NCBI GenBank assembly: GCA_002430125.1
Contig: DJBQ01000145.1
Span: forward strand, 26,772-33,768
Length of the DNA stretch: 6,997 nt
Reading direction: 5' to 3'
DNA from: Rhodobacterales bacterium UBA5972
Lineage (GTDB): Bacteria; Pseudomonadota; Alphaproteobacteria; Rhodobacterales; Rhodobacteraceae
The notes under the pieces were generated by a model that had not been told where the DNA came from, made no database searches, and saw only the letters and a list, made by a program, of their open reading frames with translations. This document shows positions 1-5,138 of the stretch, piece by piece (the first letter of the stretch is position 1; each line of letters starts with the position of its first letter). The position numbers were made by a program, and so were the translations under genes.

Positions 1-23
1 TTAGTCGGTTAGTCGGTTAGTCG
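1..23. repeat. Three tandem copies of TTAGTCGG (last copy 7 of 8 bases)
   Basis: The unit TTAGTCGG repeats at 1, 9 and 17, the third copy lacking its last G. Because the period is 8, the TAG in each unit falls in a different + strand frame (2, 10, 18) and the TAA in each falls in a different - strand frame (1-3, 9-11, 17-19), so the repeat closes all six reading frames. The array may extend to the left of the window. Confidence 0.8.
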
Positions 24-126
24 AATAATCCGCGAATCAACAAGGCGAAGGCAAGGCAGTGAAATGTGGCAGTTTGCACATAATTTCTGCCCCTTGCGAT
101 CAATGGGTCCAGCAACGCCCTACTGT

Positions 127-144
127 TTCCAAAATGAATTGGAA
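127..144. promoter_or_regulatory. Dyad TTCCAA-N6-TTGGAA, possible operator
   Basis: Two perfectly complementary 6-bp arms are separated by 6 bp, an 18-bp geometry typical of a dimeric regulator site. It lies about 175 bp upstream of the ATG at 319. I do not recognise a specific regulator for it, and a dyad of this size can arise by chance in a few kilobases. Confidence 0.3.
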
Positions 145-180
145 TGTGCGGAAATCAAGCCACTAAGGTGCTGAATATTG

Positions 181-196
181 GTCACTTTGTGACAAA
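181..196. promoter_or_regulatory. Overlapping dyads next to a TTGACA hexamer
   Basis: GTCAC-TTT-GTGAC (181-193) and TTTGT-G-ACAAA (186-196) are both perfect inverted repeats and share bases. They end four bases before a TTGACA at 200-205, a position where a bound protein could affect RNA polymerase. No named regulator motif is recognised; it is not the FNR/CRP consensus. Confidence 0.3.
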
Positions 197-199
197 TGT

Positions 200-230
200 T
201 TGACATGGTCGCAGGACTAAGGCACATCTT
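200..230 (+). promoter_or_regulatory. Weak promoter candidate for the dioxygenase-like gene
   Basis: A perfect TTGACA (200-205) is followed at 17-19 bp by CACATC/CATCTT, which matches the -10 consensus poorly. The -35 match is the only strong part, so this is a candidate only. It would leave roughly 80 nt of leader before the ATG at 319. Confidence 0.22.
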
Positions 231-318
231 TTTGCGAGAAAAGAACATCAATCGCTGACCGATCCCACTAAGAATTGGGGACTTATCCGAGGTCGTCAGC
301 GAAGTATCGGAGTTTACT

Positions 319-1224
319 ATGCTGCCTTCTAAACAAACGCTTCCCAAGGGGCTGGCGATTGCTGCGCAAAGCGCTGAATTCTGGCGCCGTATGGCCCCTG
401 AACTGACAATATCGGACGCCCAACCGCGCAGTACGATTTCACGTCAATCAGATCTGGCGCACAAAGAAATGATGGCGCTTGTCAATGACGGGTTCCTGCA
501 TCTTGAACAGCCGGGCATGGAAGCCGATTTCGCTTTGCTCGCCACAGTCGTGCAGCGGATCGTGTCGGCCGGTCTGCCGCCCGCTTTTATTGGGGTCTAC
601 GACGAAGCCTGGGCCTTAGCCGGGCAACTCAGCGAGGTTCTGAACGTCTTGTTTGGCGGCAAGGCCATGATGGTGCCAAATTTCAGCGCGAGTTTCAGCA
701 CCCATGGCGATCAGGGCGTACCGGCCCATCGCCGCCGCCCGCGTCAGGGGGTTTTTGCTGATGGGCGGCCAAAATCGGTGACCGTATGGATGCCGCTGAC
801 CCGTGCAACCGCCCGAAACGGCTGCGTCTATGCGGTACCGGCAAGTCAGGATCGCAACTATGGCAAACCTGATCCGGCTAGGGCGGATTCAAGCCTTCTG
901 GCCATTCGCGCATTGCCTGCTGAACCCGGCGATGTCCTGATCTGGACCGGCGAGACATATCACTGGCAAGCGCGCACAGCCCGTCACCATGATGACGGCC
1001 CCCTGACCAGCCTGACCTGGGAATTCCAGAGCCGCGACATCGCCCCGCTGGAGGGGGTGTTGGTGGACAGCTATCCCTATGTGCCGTTTGAAACCCGGCT
1101 GGGGATTCTGGCCCGCCAAATGCCACAACATACGGCGGAAATGACCGGCAACCCGGTTTGGCGCGCGGTGCAGATGACACTGGCCAACCGCTATCCGCTA
1201 AAGTCGGGCGGACTGCGCGCTTAA
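319..1224 (+). CDS. Phytanoyl-CoA dioxygenase (PhyH)-family-like protein with atypical active site
   Basis: This 301-residue protein resembles the PhyH branch of the non-haem Fe(II)/2-oxoglutarate oxygenases, which hydroxylate small organic substrates in the cytoplasm. The resemblance is clearest at residues 135-180, a His-containing loop then DGRPKSVTVWMPLTRAT and NGCVYAVPAS, and at 200-235, GDVLIWTGETYHW then LTWEFQ. His137 and His215 fit the two iron-binding histidines. The acid expected two residues after the first His (H-x-D/E) is Arg139. The Arg that normally contacts 2-oxoglutarate, usually in a PRxS-like segment before the final strand, seems to be Leu229. Catalysis may therefore be lost or changed; the alignment is from memory. 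The ATG has GGAG 6 nt upstream. The reading frame is intact and 70 bp precede asd, so the two could be co-transcribed. Substrate unknown. Confidence 0.7.
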   Translation: MLPSKQTLPKGLAIAAQSAEFWRRMAPELTISDAQPRSTISRQSDLAHKEMMALVNDGFLHLEQPGMEADFALLATVVQRIVSAGLPPAFIGVYDEAWALAGQLSEVLNVLFGGKAMMVPNFSASFSTHGDQGVPAHRRRPRQGVFADGRPKSVTVWMPLTRATARNGCVYAVPASQDRNYGKPDPARADSSLLAIRALPAEPGDVLIWTGETYHWQARTARHHDDGPLTSLTWEFQSRDIAPLEGVLVDSYPYVPFETRLGILARQMPQHTAEMTGNPVWRAVQMTLANRYPLKSGGLRA

Positions 1225-1294
1225 AGTCCTTTTATCTCCTGCGGGAATTGCGGTAGAAGGCCGAGTCCTAAACCAACCCCTCAGGAGACTTCAA

Positions 1295-2317
1295 ATGGGT
1301 TACAAAGTCGTCGTCGCGGGTGCCACAGGTAATGTGGGTCGCGAAATGCTGAACATTCTGGCGGAACGCCTGTTCCCGGTGGATGAACTAGCAGTCCTTG
1401 CCAGCCGCAAATCCCTTGGCACCGAATGCAGCTTTGGCGAAAAAACCGTGAAGACCCAGGACTTGGACACCTTCGACTTTACCGGTTGGGATATCGCGCT
1501 GTTTGCTGTTGGCTCCGAGGCGACCAAAAAATATGCGCCCAGAGCGGCCAAAGCCGGTTGTATCGTTATCGATAACAGCTCGCATTACCGCTATGACCCC
1601 GACGTACCGCTGATCGTACCCGAAGTGAACGCCGACGCGATCTTTGGCTATTCCAAGAAGAATATCATCGCCAATCCCAACTGTTCGACCGCTCAGATGC
1701 TGGTCGCGCTGAAACCGCTGCATGACCGCGCCACGATCAAGCGCGTGGTGGTTTCGACCTATCAATCCGTGTCGGGTGCCGGCAAAGAAGGCATGGACGA
1801 GTTGTGGAACCAGACCAAAGGCATCTATGTGCCCGGTCAGGAGCGCGCACCGAAAAAATTCACCAAGCAGATCGCTTTCAACGTGATCCCGCATATCGAC
1901 ACGTTCATGGAAGACGGCCAAACCAAAGAAGAATGGAAAATGGTCGCCGAAACCAAGAAGATTCTGGACCCCAAGATCAAAGTCACCGCGACCTGCGTGC
2001 GGGTTCCGGTCTTTGTCGGCCATTCCGAAGCGATCAATATCGAGTTCGAGGAACATCTGGACGAGGAAGAAGCCCGCGACATCCTGCGCGAAGCCCCCGG
2101 CATCATGGTGATCGATAAACGCGAAGACGGCGGATACATCACCCCGGTCGAATGCGTCGGCGACTTTGCCACCTATATCAGCCGCATCCGTCAGGACCCG
2201 ACGATTGATAACGGCATCAACCTGTGGTGCGTGTCCGACAACCTGCGCAAGGGTGCAGCATTGAACGCCGTGCAGATCGCCGAACTGTTGGGCCAAAAGG
2301 TGCTGAAAAAGGGCTAA
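1295..2317 (+). CDS. asd: Aspartate-semialdehyde dehydrogenase
   Basis: Asd reduces L-aspartyl-4-phosphate to L-aspartate-4-semialdehyde with NADPH, the branch point to lysine/diaminopimelate, threonine and methionine, in the cytoplasm. The 340 residues match the usual bacterial length. The N-terminal nucleotide-binding domain opens with GATGNVG (residues 9-15). The catalytic cysteine is Cys130 in NPNCST, followed by the YQSVSGAGK segment (156-164) with Gln157. The C-terminal domain carries RVPVFVGHSE, with the substrate arginine Arg236 and the catalytic histidine His243. All key residues are present, so it should be active. The ATG at 1295 has AGGAG 7 nt upstream. The gene lies alone between a dioxygenase-like gene and a decayed gene, not with other aspartate-pathway genes. 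A reading frame of 302 codons runs antisense to it but is a compositional shadow. Confidence 0.97.
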   Translation: MGYKVVVAGATGNVGREMLNILAERLFPVDELAVLASRKSLGTECSFGEKTVKTQDLDTFDFTGWDIALFAVGSEATKKYAPRAAKAGCIVIDNSSHYRYDPDVPLIVPEVNADAIFGYSKKNIIANPNCSTAQMLVALKPLHDRATIKRVVVSTYQSVSGAGKEGMDELWNQTKGIYVPGQERAPKKFTKQIAFNVIPHIDTFMEDGQTKEEWKMVAETKKILDPKIKVTATCVRVPVFVGHSEAINIEFEEHLDEEEARDILREAPGIMVIDKREDGGYITPVECVGDFATYISRIRQDPTIDNGINLWCVSDNLRKGAALNAVQIAELLGQKVLKKG

Positions 2318-2351
2318 GGCCTCGCGTCACAGTTGATTATTCCCCCCATTA

Positions 2352-2391
2352 GGGCCAGTCTTGGAATCATATTGATTTCAAAGGCTGGCCC
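2352..2391 (+). other. Strong hairpin between asd and the DUF4139 pseudogene
   Basis: GGGCCAGTCTT (2352-2362) pairs with AAGGCTGGCCC (2381-2391) over 11 bp, with one G-U pair at 2359/2384. After a one-base mismatch, part of the inner sequence can pair further (G2364-C2379, A2365-T2378, then A2366-T2376, T2367-A2375 and C2368-G2374 around a 5-nt loop), giving an almost continuous 40-nt stem-loop. It begins 34 nt after the asd stop and ends one base before the ATG at 2393, so it would bury the only AAGG resembling a ribosome binding site (2381-2384). It has no clean T-tract; the nearest is TTTT at 2398-2401. It could be an asd 3' end/processing structure or a translational block for the downstream gene. 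Confidence 0.55.
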
Positions 2392-2392
2392 G

Positions 2393-3339
2393 ATGCGTTT
2401 TATGCCAGTTTTGGCATTGGCACTAAGTTTGACCACACCACTTACTACAGGCGAATACGTGGTGCGCAGCAAGATCACCTCGGCGGTGATCAGCCCCGAT
2501 GGCGCAAGAATTACCCGCAGTGCGGATATCAACGTACCGGCGGGCAAGCATGTGATCGTGCTGGCGGATTTGCTGGAAGGCACGGGCGTTATGAACGGGC
2601 CGCAAATCTCGTTCGATCATCCCGGCGTTCAGATCATCGCCTACGATGCGCGTCCCAGCGGGTTGTATCCCGTACCGAAAGTCGAATCCGATGCCGCTAA
2701 AGAAGCCAAGGCCGCGCCCAGTACGATCTTAAGCTGGATCAGAAAGGCGCAAAGGGCAAGATTTCCATCGACCGCAGCGCGGCTGTCGTAATCTTTTCCG
2801 GCTCCGAAGCATGGCAAAGCGTTGATGTCACCTTGTCGTCAGCCCAGATCGCCTTTCTGATCGCCAAGCTGAAAAACACCTCGGGCGGGCCATTGCTGCC
2901 CGGATCGATCCAGATTTTCCGCGATGGGGTCTATATCGGCCAAGGCAACATGCCCGCCATCGGCATTGGCGAGGAAATCGAACTGTCCTTAGGTGAATAT
3001 GACGGCATCGAAATGCGCCGTGATGTGGCTGAAAAGATTGACGGCGATGTCGGGATCATTTCTTCGTCTAACCGCCAGGTGTTGCGGCATCGCACGACGA
3101 TCGCCAGCCACTTGACCTTTGATCTGCCAGTGCGTGTCCTGGACAGTATTCCGGTTTCCGAACAGGAAGACCTGAAAATCAACATACAAGCGCAACCCAA
3201 GCCAACGGAAATCGACGTTGACGGCAACAGGGGCGTAATGGCGTGGCAGTTTGCGCTGCCCGCCGGTCAGTCGCGGCAAATCGAGTTTGGCTATGAAGCC
3301 TTGTGGCCGTCTGACAAAGATCTGGTTGTCGGCCGTTAA
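2393..3339 (+). pseudogene. DUF4140/DUF4139 (mucoidy-inhibitor MuiA-like) protein, broken by two internal deletions
   Basis: The first part (2393 to about 2716) encodes a signal-peptide-like start, MRFMPVLALALSLTTPL, then a DUF4140-type segment with ISPDGARITRSADINVPAG (residues 33-51). At about 2711-2719 the homology jumps to another frame and enters the DUF4139 domain at YDLKLDQKG (from 2722). That frame has a TAA at 2698-2700, so it opens only just before the join, while the first frame continues with unrelated residues to a stop at 2791. The DUF4139 part runs to 3339 through GSEAWQSVDVTLSS, NTSGGPLLPG, FRDGVYIGQG, SIPVSEQEDL and DVDGNRGVMAW. Between VTLSSA and QIAFLIAKLKNTS (about 2842-2850) the family normally has on the order of 100 residues, which are absent here without a frame change. 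The usual linker between the two domains is missing too. About 313 residues remain against roughly 500-550 expected (recalled). Family function is poorly defined, probably envelope-associated. Confidence 0.8.
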
Positions 3340-3350
3340 CCGCGGCCAAC
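3325..3350. terminator. Possible bidirectional terminator hairpin between convergent genes
   Basis: GGCCG (3331-3335) pairs with CGGCC (3343-3347) around a 7-nt loop that contains the pseudogene stop codon, and GTT (3325-3327) can pair with AAC (3348-3350) after a 3-nt bulge. It sits exactly between the ends of the + strand pseudogene and the - strand TPR gene. There is no T-run on either side, so intrinsic termination is uncertain. Confidence 0.3.
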
Positions 3351-3358
3351 TACTGCCG

Positions 3359-3814
3359 TTATGAACCAGCCTTGCTGATGGTCTTTTTCAGATCGCGATA
3401 TTCTTCGCAATTGCCGCAAAGCTTGGACAGTTGTGCCAGGTTCGCTTTGGCCTTAGCCATCGCACCAGTTTCAACGAAAAGCTCGCCCTGATATTCCAGC
3501 GCGCCAAGATGCTTGGGGTTCAGTTTCAACGCCACATCGTAATATTTCGCAGCATCCTTGAACCGCGACAGTTTGCGGCTCGAATACCCCAAAAGGTTCC
3601 ATGCATCAGCGTTTTTCTTGTCGGCTTTGACCACTTTCAGCAACAAAGTGATCGCCTTTTGGTACTTTTGCGCGTCAACAGCGGTTTTCGCAGCAGGATA
3701 TTCAGAGCTTGCCGCGGGAGTTTGGGTTTCAGTACCAACAGCCCAAACTGACGGTACAGCAGCAAGTGATAATGCCGCTGATATAGCAAAAGCAATTCTG
3801 AAATTACGGATCAT
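3359..3814 (-). CDS. Exported tetratricopeptide-repeat protein
   Basis: This 151-residue protein has a signal peptide: a basic start MIRNFR, a hydrophobic core and an Ala-x-Ala-like site at SVWA (residues 22-25), so it is probably periplasmic. The mature part is nearly all tetratricopeptide repeats, about 38-68, 69-102 (AWNLLGYSSRKLSRFKDAAKYYD) and 103-136, a protein-protein interaction fold. A CGNC pair (Cys133, Cys136) lies at the end of the last repeat and could form a disulfide in the periplasm. I chose the ATG at 3812-3814 because AAAGGA lies 6 nt upstream of it. The in-frame ATG at 3818-3820 touches that site, and a TTG at 3842-3844 would add residues before the signal peptide. It converges on the DUF4139 pseudogene and shares a strand with the carbonic anhydrase 84 bp upstream. 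Partner and exact role are unknown. Confidence 0.85.
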   Translation of the reverse strand: MIRNFRIAFAISAALSLAAVPSVWAVGTETQTPAASSEYPAAKTAVDAQKYQKAITLLLKVVKADKKNADAWNLLGYSSRKLSRFKDAAKYYDVALKLNPKHLGALEYQGELFVETGAMAKAKANLAQLSKLCGNCEEYRDLKKTISKAGS

Positions 3815-3820
3815 GGTCAT

Positions 3821-3826
3821 TCCTTT
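3821..3826 (-). promoter_or_regulatory. Ribosome binding site that sets the TPR-gene start
   Basis: On the - strand this reads AAAGGA, 6 nt before the ATG at 3812-3814 and directly abutting the other in-frame ATG at 3818-3820. Normal spacing therefore favours the shorter start, which also gives the tidiest signal peptide. Confidence 0.7.
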
Positions 3827-3860
3827 CGCGGTACGGCTGCGCAAAGAATAGACTTAATCA

Positions 3861-3897
3861 CGCCCCACCGGTCTCACGTTTGTGTGAAGCTGAGGCG
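3861..3897 (-). terminator. Weak hairpin downstream of the carbonic anhydrase gene
   Basis: On the - strand CGCCTC can pair with GGGGCG (one T-G pair), and after an internal loop TTCAC pairs with GTGAG around ACAAAC. It begins two bases after the carbonic anhydrase stop. No T-tract follows, so read-through into the TPR gene remains possible. Confidence 0.22.
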
Positions 3898-3898
3898 T

Positions 3899-4549
3899 TC
3901 AAATCTCGACAAACCGCTGTGTCGCGCCATCAAACGATTCAAGCGCACCACTGGCAATATCGTTCCACAGGCCATGCAGGGTCAACGATTCCTCGGCAAC
4001 GCCCTTTTGAATAAACGGAAACGTCATCAGGTTTTCCAGCGAGATCATAACGCCTTGCCGTTCCAGCGCACTGATCTGCGTCGCGCTGTCAGGCAGGTCT
4101 TTCACACGCTCAAAACCGGGGCGCAGAATGTCCATCCACCGCCCGACAAAGCTGGTTTCCAGCTCAAGCTCGGGCGCGTGGCCGGTACACATGGCATGAC
4201 AGCCGTTGACCCCACCGCAATTGGAATGCCCCATCACCATGATATTTGCGACCTTCAGCGACACAACCGCAAACTCGATTGCCGCAGACGTGCCGTGATG
4301 ATCGCCGTTCGGTTCATAGGGCGGCACCAGATTGGCGATATTGCGGTGGATGAAAAACTCGCCGGTTTCCGCCCCGAAAATCGACGTGACATGCACCCGG
4401 CTGTCGCAACAGGAAATCACCATCACACGCGGATGCTGACCGTCCTCGGCCAAGCGGCGATACCACGCCTTGTTGTCATTATACTGGGTCGCCCGCCAGC
4501 CGTGATACCGATTAACCAGATAAGAAGGGAGGGGTCGCACGTAATCCAT
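3899..4549 (-). CDS. Beta-class carbonic anhydrase
   Basis: This cytoplasmic zinc enzyme interconverts CO2 and bicarbonate, supplying bicarbonate to carboxylases and helping pH balance. The 216 residues fit the usual bacterial beta-class size. The zinc ligands are visible: Cys47 in SCCDSRV (45-52), and His108 and Cys111 in GHSNCGG (107-113). The Asp49-Arg51 dyad that controls access to the zinc is intact, and HGTSAAIEFAV (85-95) is the conserved helix after the active site. The ATG has AAGG 7 nt upstream on its strand. It is transcribed away from the HPt-like gene, with 147 bp between the two starts. A 256-codon frame lies antisense to most of it but is a shadow. I leave the symbol blank because can and cynT types cannot be told apart here; there is no cyanase neighbour. 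Confidence 0.95.
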   Translation of the reverse strand: MDYVRPLPSYLVNRYHGWRATQYNDNKAWYRRLAEDGQHPRVMVISCCDSRVHVTSIFGAETGEFFIHRNIANLVPPYEPNGDHHGTSAAIEFAVVSLKVANIMVMGHSNCGGVNGCHAMCTGHAPELELETSFVGRWMDILRPGFERVKDLPDSATQISALERQGVMISLENLMTFPFIQKGVAEESLTLHGLWNDIASGALESFDGATQRFVEI

Positions 4550-4696
4550 CAGACAGCCTTTTTTGTTTGCGGAACATTAAAAAGAATTTTCGGAAATTGC
4601 GAGCCAAAATCACACCACAGGCAGCGGCAAAATAACCACCCGTTCAGGAATTGACCCGTATGGTTCGACTGGGTTGGGCATTGGAAAGGGAAGCGG
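4550..4696. promoter_or_regulatory. Divergent intergenic region holding the start signals of two transcription units
   Basis: These 147 bp separate the start codons of the carbonic anhydrase (-) and the HPt-like gene (+), so both promoters are expected here. The half nearest the carbonic anhydrase is AT-rich, with a TTTAAT-like -10 on the - strand around 4577-4583 but no good -35 at normal spacing. A small dyad AATTT-TCGG-AAATT lies at 4585-4598. On the + strand TTGACC (4651-4656) resembles a -35 but lacks a matching -10. I cannot place either promoter precisely. Confidence 0.45.
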
Positions 4697-5077
4697 ATGA
4701 GTCTTGTTTCGCATTTGAAGATTTCCGAAAAAGTTTCCGTACATGCGGAATCATTTCGGCTGTTACAAAACAGTTTGGGCGATGCTGCCTCGCAGGACGT
4801 GATCGAACGCGCCATCGTTGAGGTTGCTGAACGAATTGGCAGTATTGAACAATCGCTGCTGCTGTCAGATCTTGAACACCTGCGAAAAACCGCCCGTGGA
4901 TTGGCAGCGATCAGCCAGCAATTGGGATTGCTCGCGCTTGCCCGGGTGGCCCAAGACGCGGTCAGTTGCGTCGACAAGCCGGACATCAACGCACTGCATG
5001 CAGTAACGCATCGGCTGGTCAGGGTTGGCGATGCATCACTGGCGGCGGCGATTGACGGGGCGGCGCTGCCGATGTGA
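4697..5077 (+). CDS. Small HPt-like helical protein without phosphoacceptor histidine
   Basis: This 126-residue protein has no signal peptide or membrane segment and looks all-helical. Residues 58-90, with LRKTARGLAAISQQLGLLALARVAQDA, follow the spacing of a histidine-phosphotransfer (HPt) helix, A-H-x-L-K-G-x(4)-L-G followed by LA-x-x-A. In that register the phosphorylated His is Arg67 and the conserved Lys is Ala70, while Leu69, Leu76 and Gly77 fit. His61, six residues upstream, is out of register. I recall Roseobacter HPt-annotated proteins ending with a similar LVRVGDASLAA segment (107-116). If the fold is right, it cannot relay phosphate in the usual way and may only bind a partner. The ATG has AAGGGA 5 nt upstream. 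It lies 61 bp before the aminopeptidase gene on the same strand. It may instead be an unrelated helical bundle. Confidence 0.6.
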   Translation: MSLVSHLKISEKVSVHAESFRLLQNSLGDAASQDVIERAIVEVAERIGSIEQSLLLSDLEHLRKTARGLAAISQQLGLLALARVAQDAVSCVDKPDINALHAVTHRLVRVGDASLAAAIDGAALPM

Positions 5078-5083
5078 CGGCTC

Positions 5084-5111
5084 TTGCCAGCATCGGTATT
5101 TGGGCTAGTCT
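5084..5111 (+). promoter_or_regulatory. Promoter candidate for the aminopeptidase gene
   Basis: TTGCCA (5084-5089, five of six matches to the -35 consensus) is followed after 16 bp by TAGTCT (5106-5111, three of six matches to the -10). It lies wholly between the HPt-like stop and the aminopeptidase start, leaving a leader of about 20 nt. It would let the aminopeptidase pair be transcribed independently of the upstream gene. Confidence 0.33.
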
Positions 5112-5138
5112 GCGATCTAACTCAGCAGGAGGCCGACA

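Larger units (their letters stand above)
1..318. other. Non-coding leader upstream of the dioxygenase-like gene
   Basis: I find no convincing coding region on either strand and no tRNA here. The stretch is more AT-rich than the genes that follow. It holds a short 8-bp tandem repeat at its left edge (1-23), three copies of AAGGC near 42-57, a dyad TTCCAA-N6-TTGGAA (127-144), overlapping dyads at 181-196 and a TTGACA hexamer at 200-205. It is therefore best read as the upstream regulatory region of the gene starting at 319. A short minus-strand reading frame crosses 120-347 but overlaps the start of that gene and has no recognisable domain, so I do not call it a gene. Confidence 0.6.

Noticed and set aside
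120..347. 75-codon minus-strand frame in the leader region
   Set aside because: It runs into the start of the dioxygenase-like gene, has no recognisable motif, and covers dyads that look regulatory.
1225..1294. Terminator or strong promoter between the dioxygenase-like gene and asd
   Set aside because: No hairpin with a T-tract is present, and the best -10-like TAGAAG (1254-1259) has only a poor -35 at normal spacing.
1388..2296. 302-codon open frame antisense to asd
   Set aside because: It lies wholly opposite a gene with complete catalytic motifs, shows no recognisable domain, and such frames are common opposite codon-biased genes.
2333..2392. TTG start giving a 20-residue N-terminal extension of the DUF4140 part
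   Set aside because: The extension encodes the hairpin sequence and precedes the natural signal-peptide start at the ATG at 2393.
2711..2725. Programmed ribosomal frameshift joining the two DUF4139 halves
   Set aside because: No slippery heptamer is seen at the join, and family segments are missing at the same place, so a deletion explains it better.
3884..4654. 256-codon open frame antisense to the carbonic anhydrase
   Set aside because: The minus-strand product has all zinc ligands and the CxDSR motif; the + frame has low-complexity composition rich in Arg and His, no domain, and no good ribosome binding site.
4549..4989. 146-codon minus-strand frame over the HPt-like gene
   Set aside because: It covers the divergent promoter region and runs opposite a gene with a good ribosome binding site and family-like sequence.
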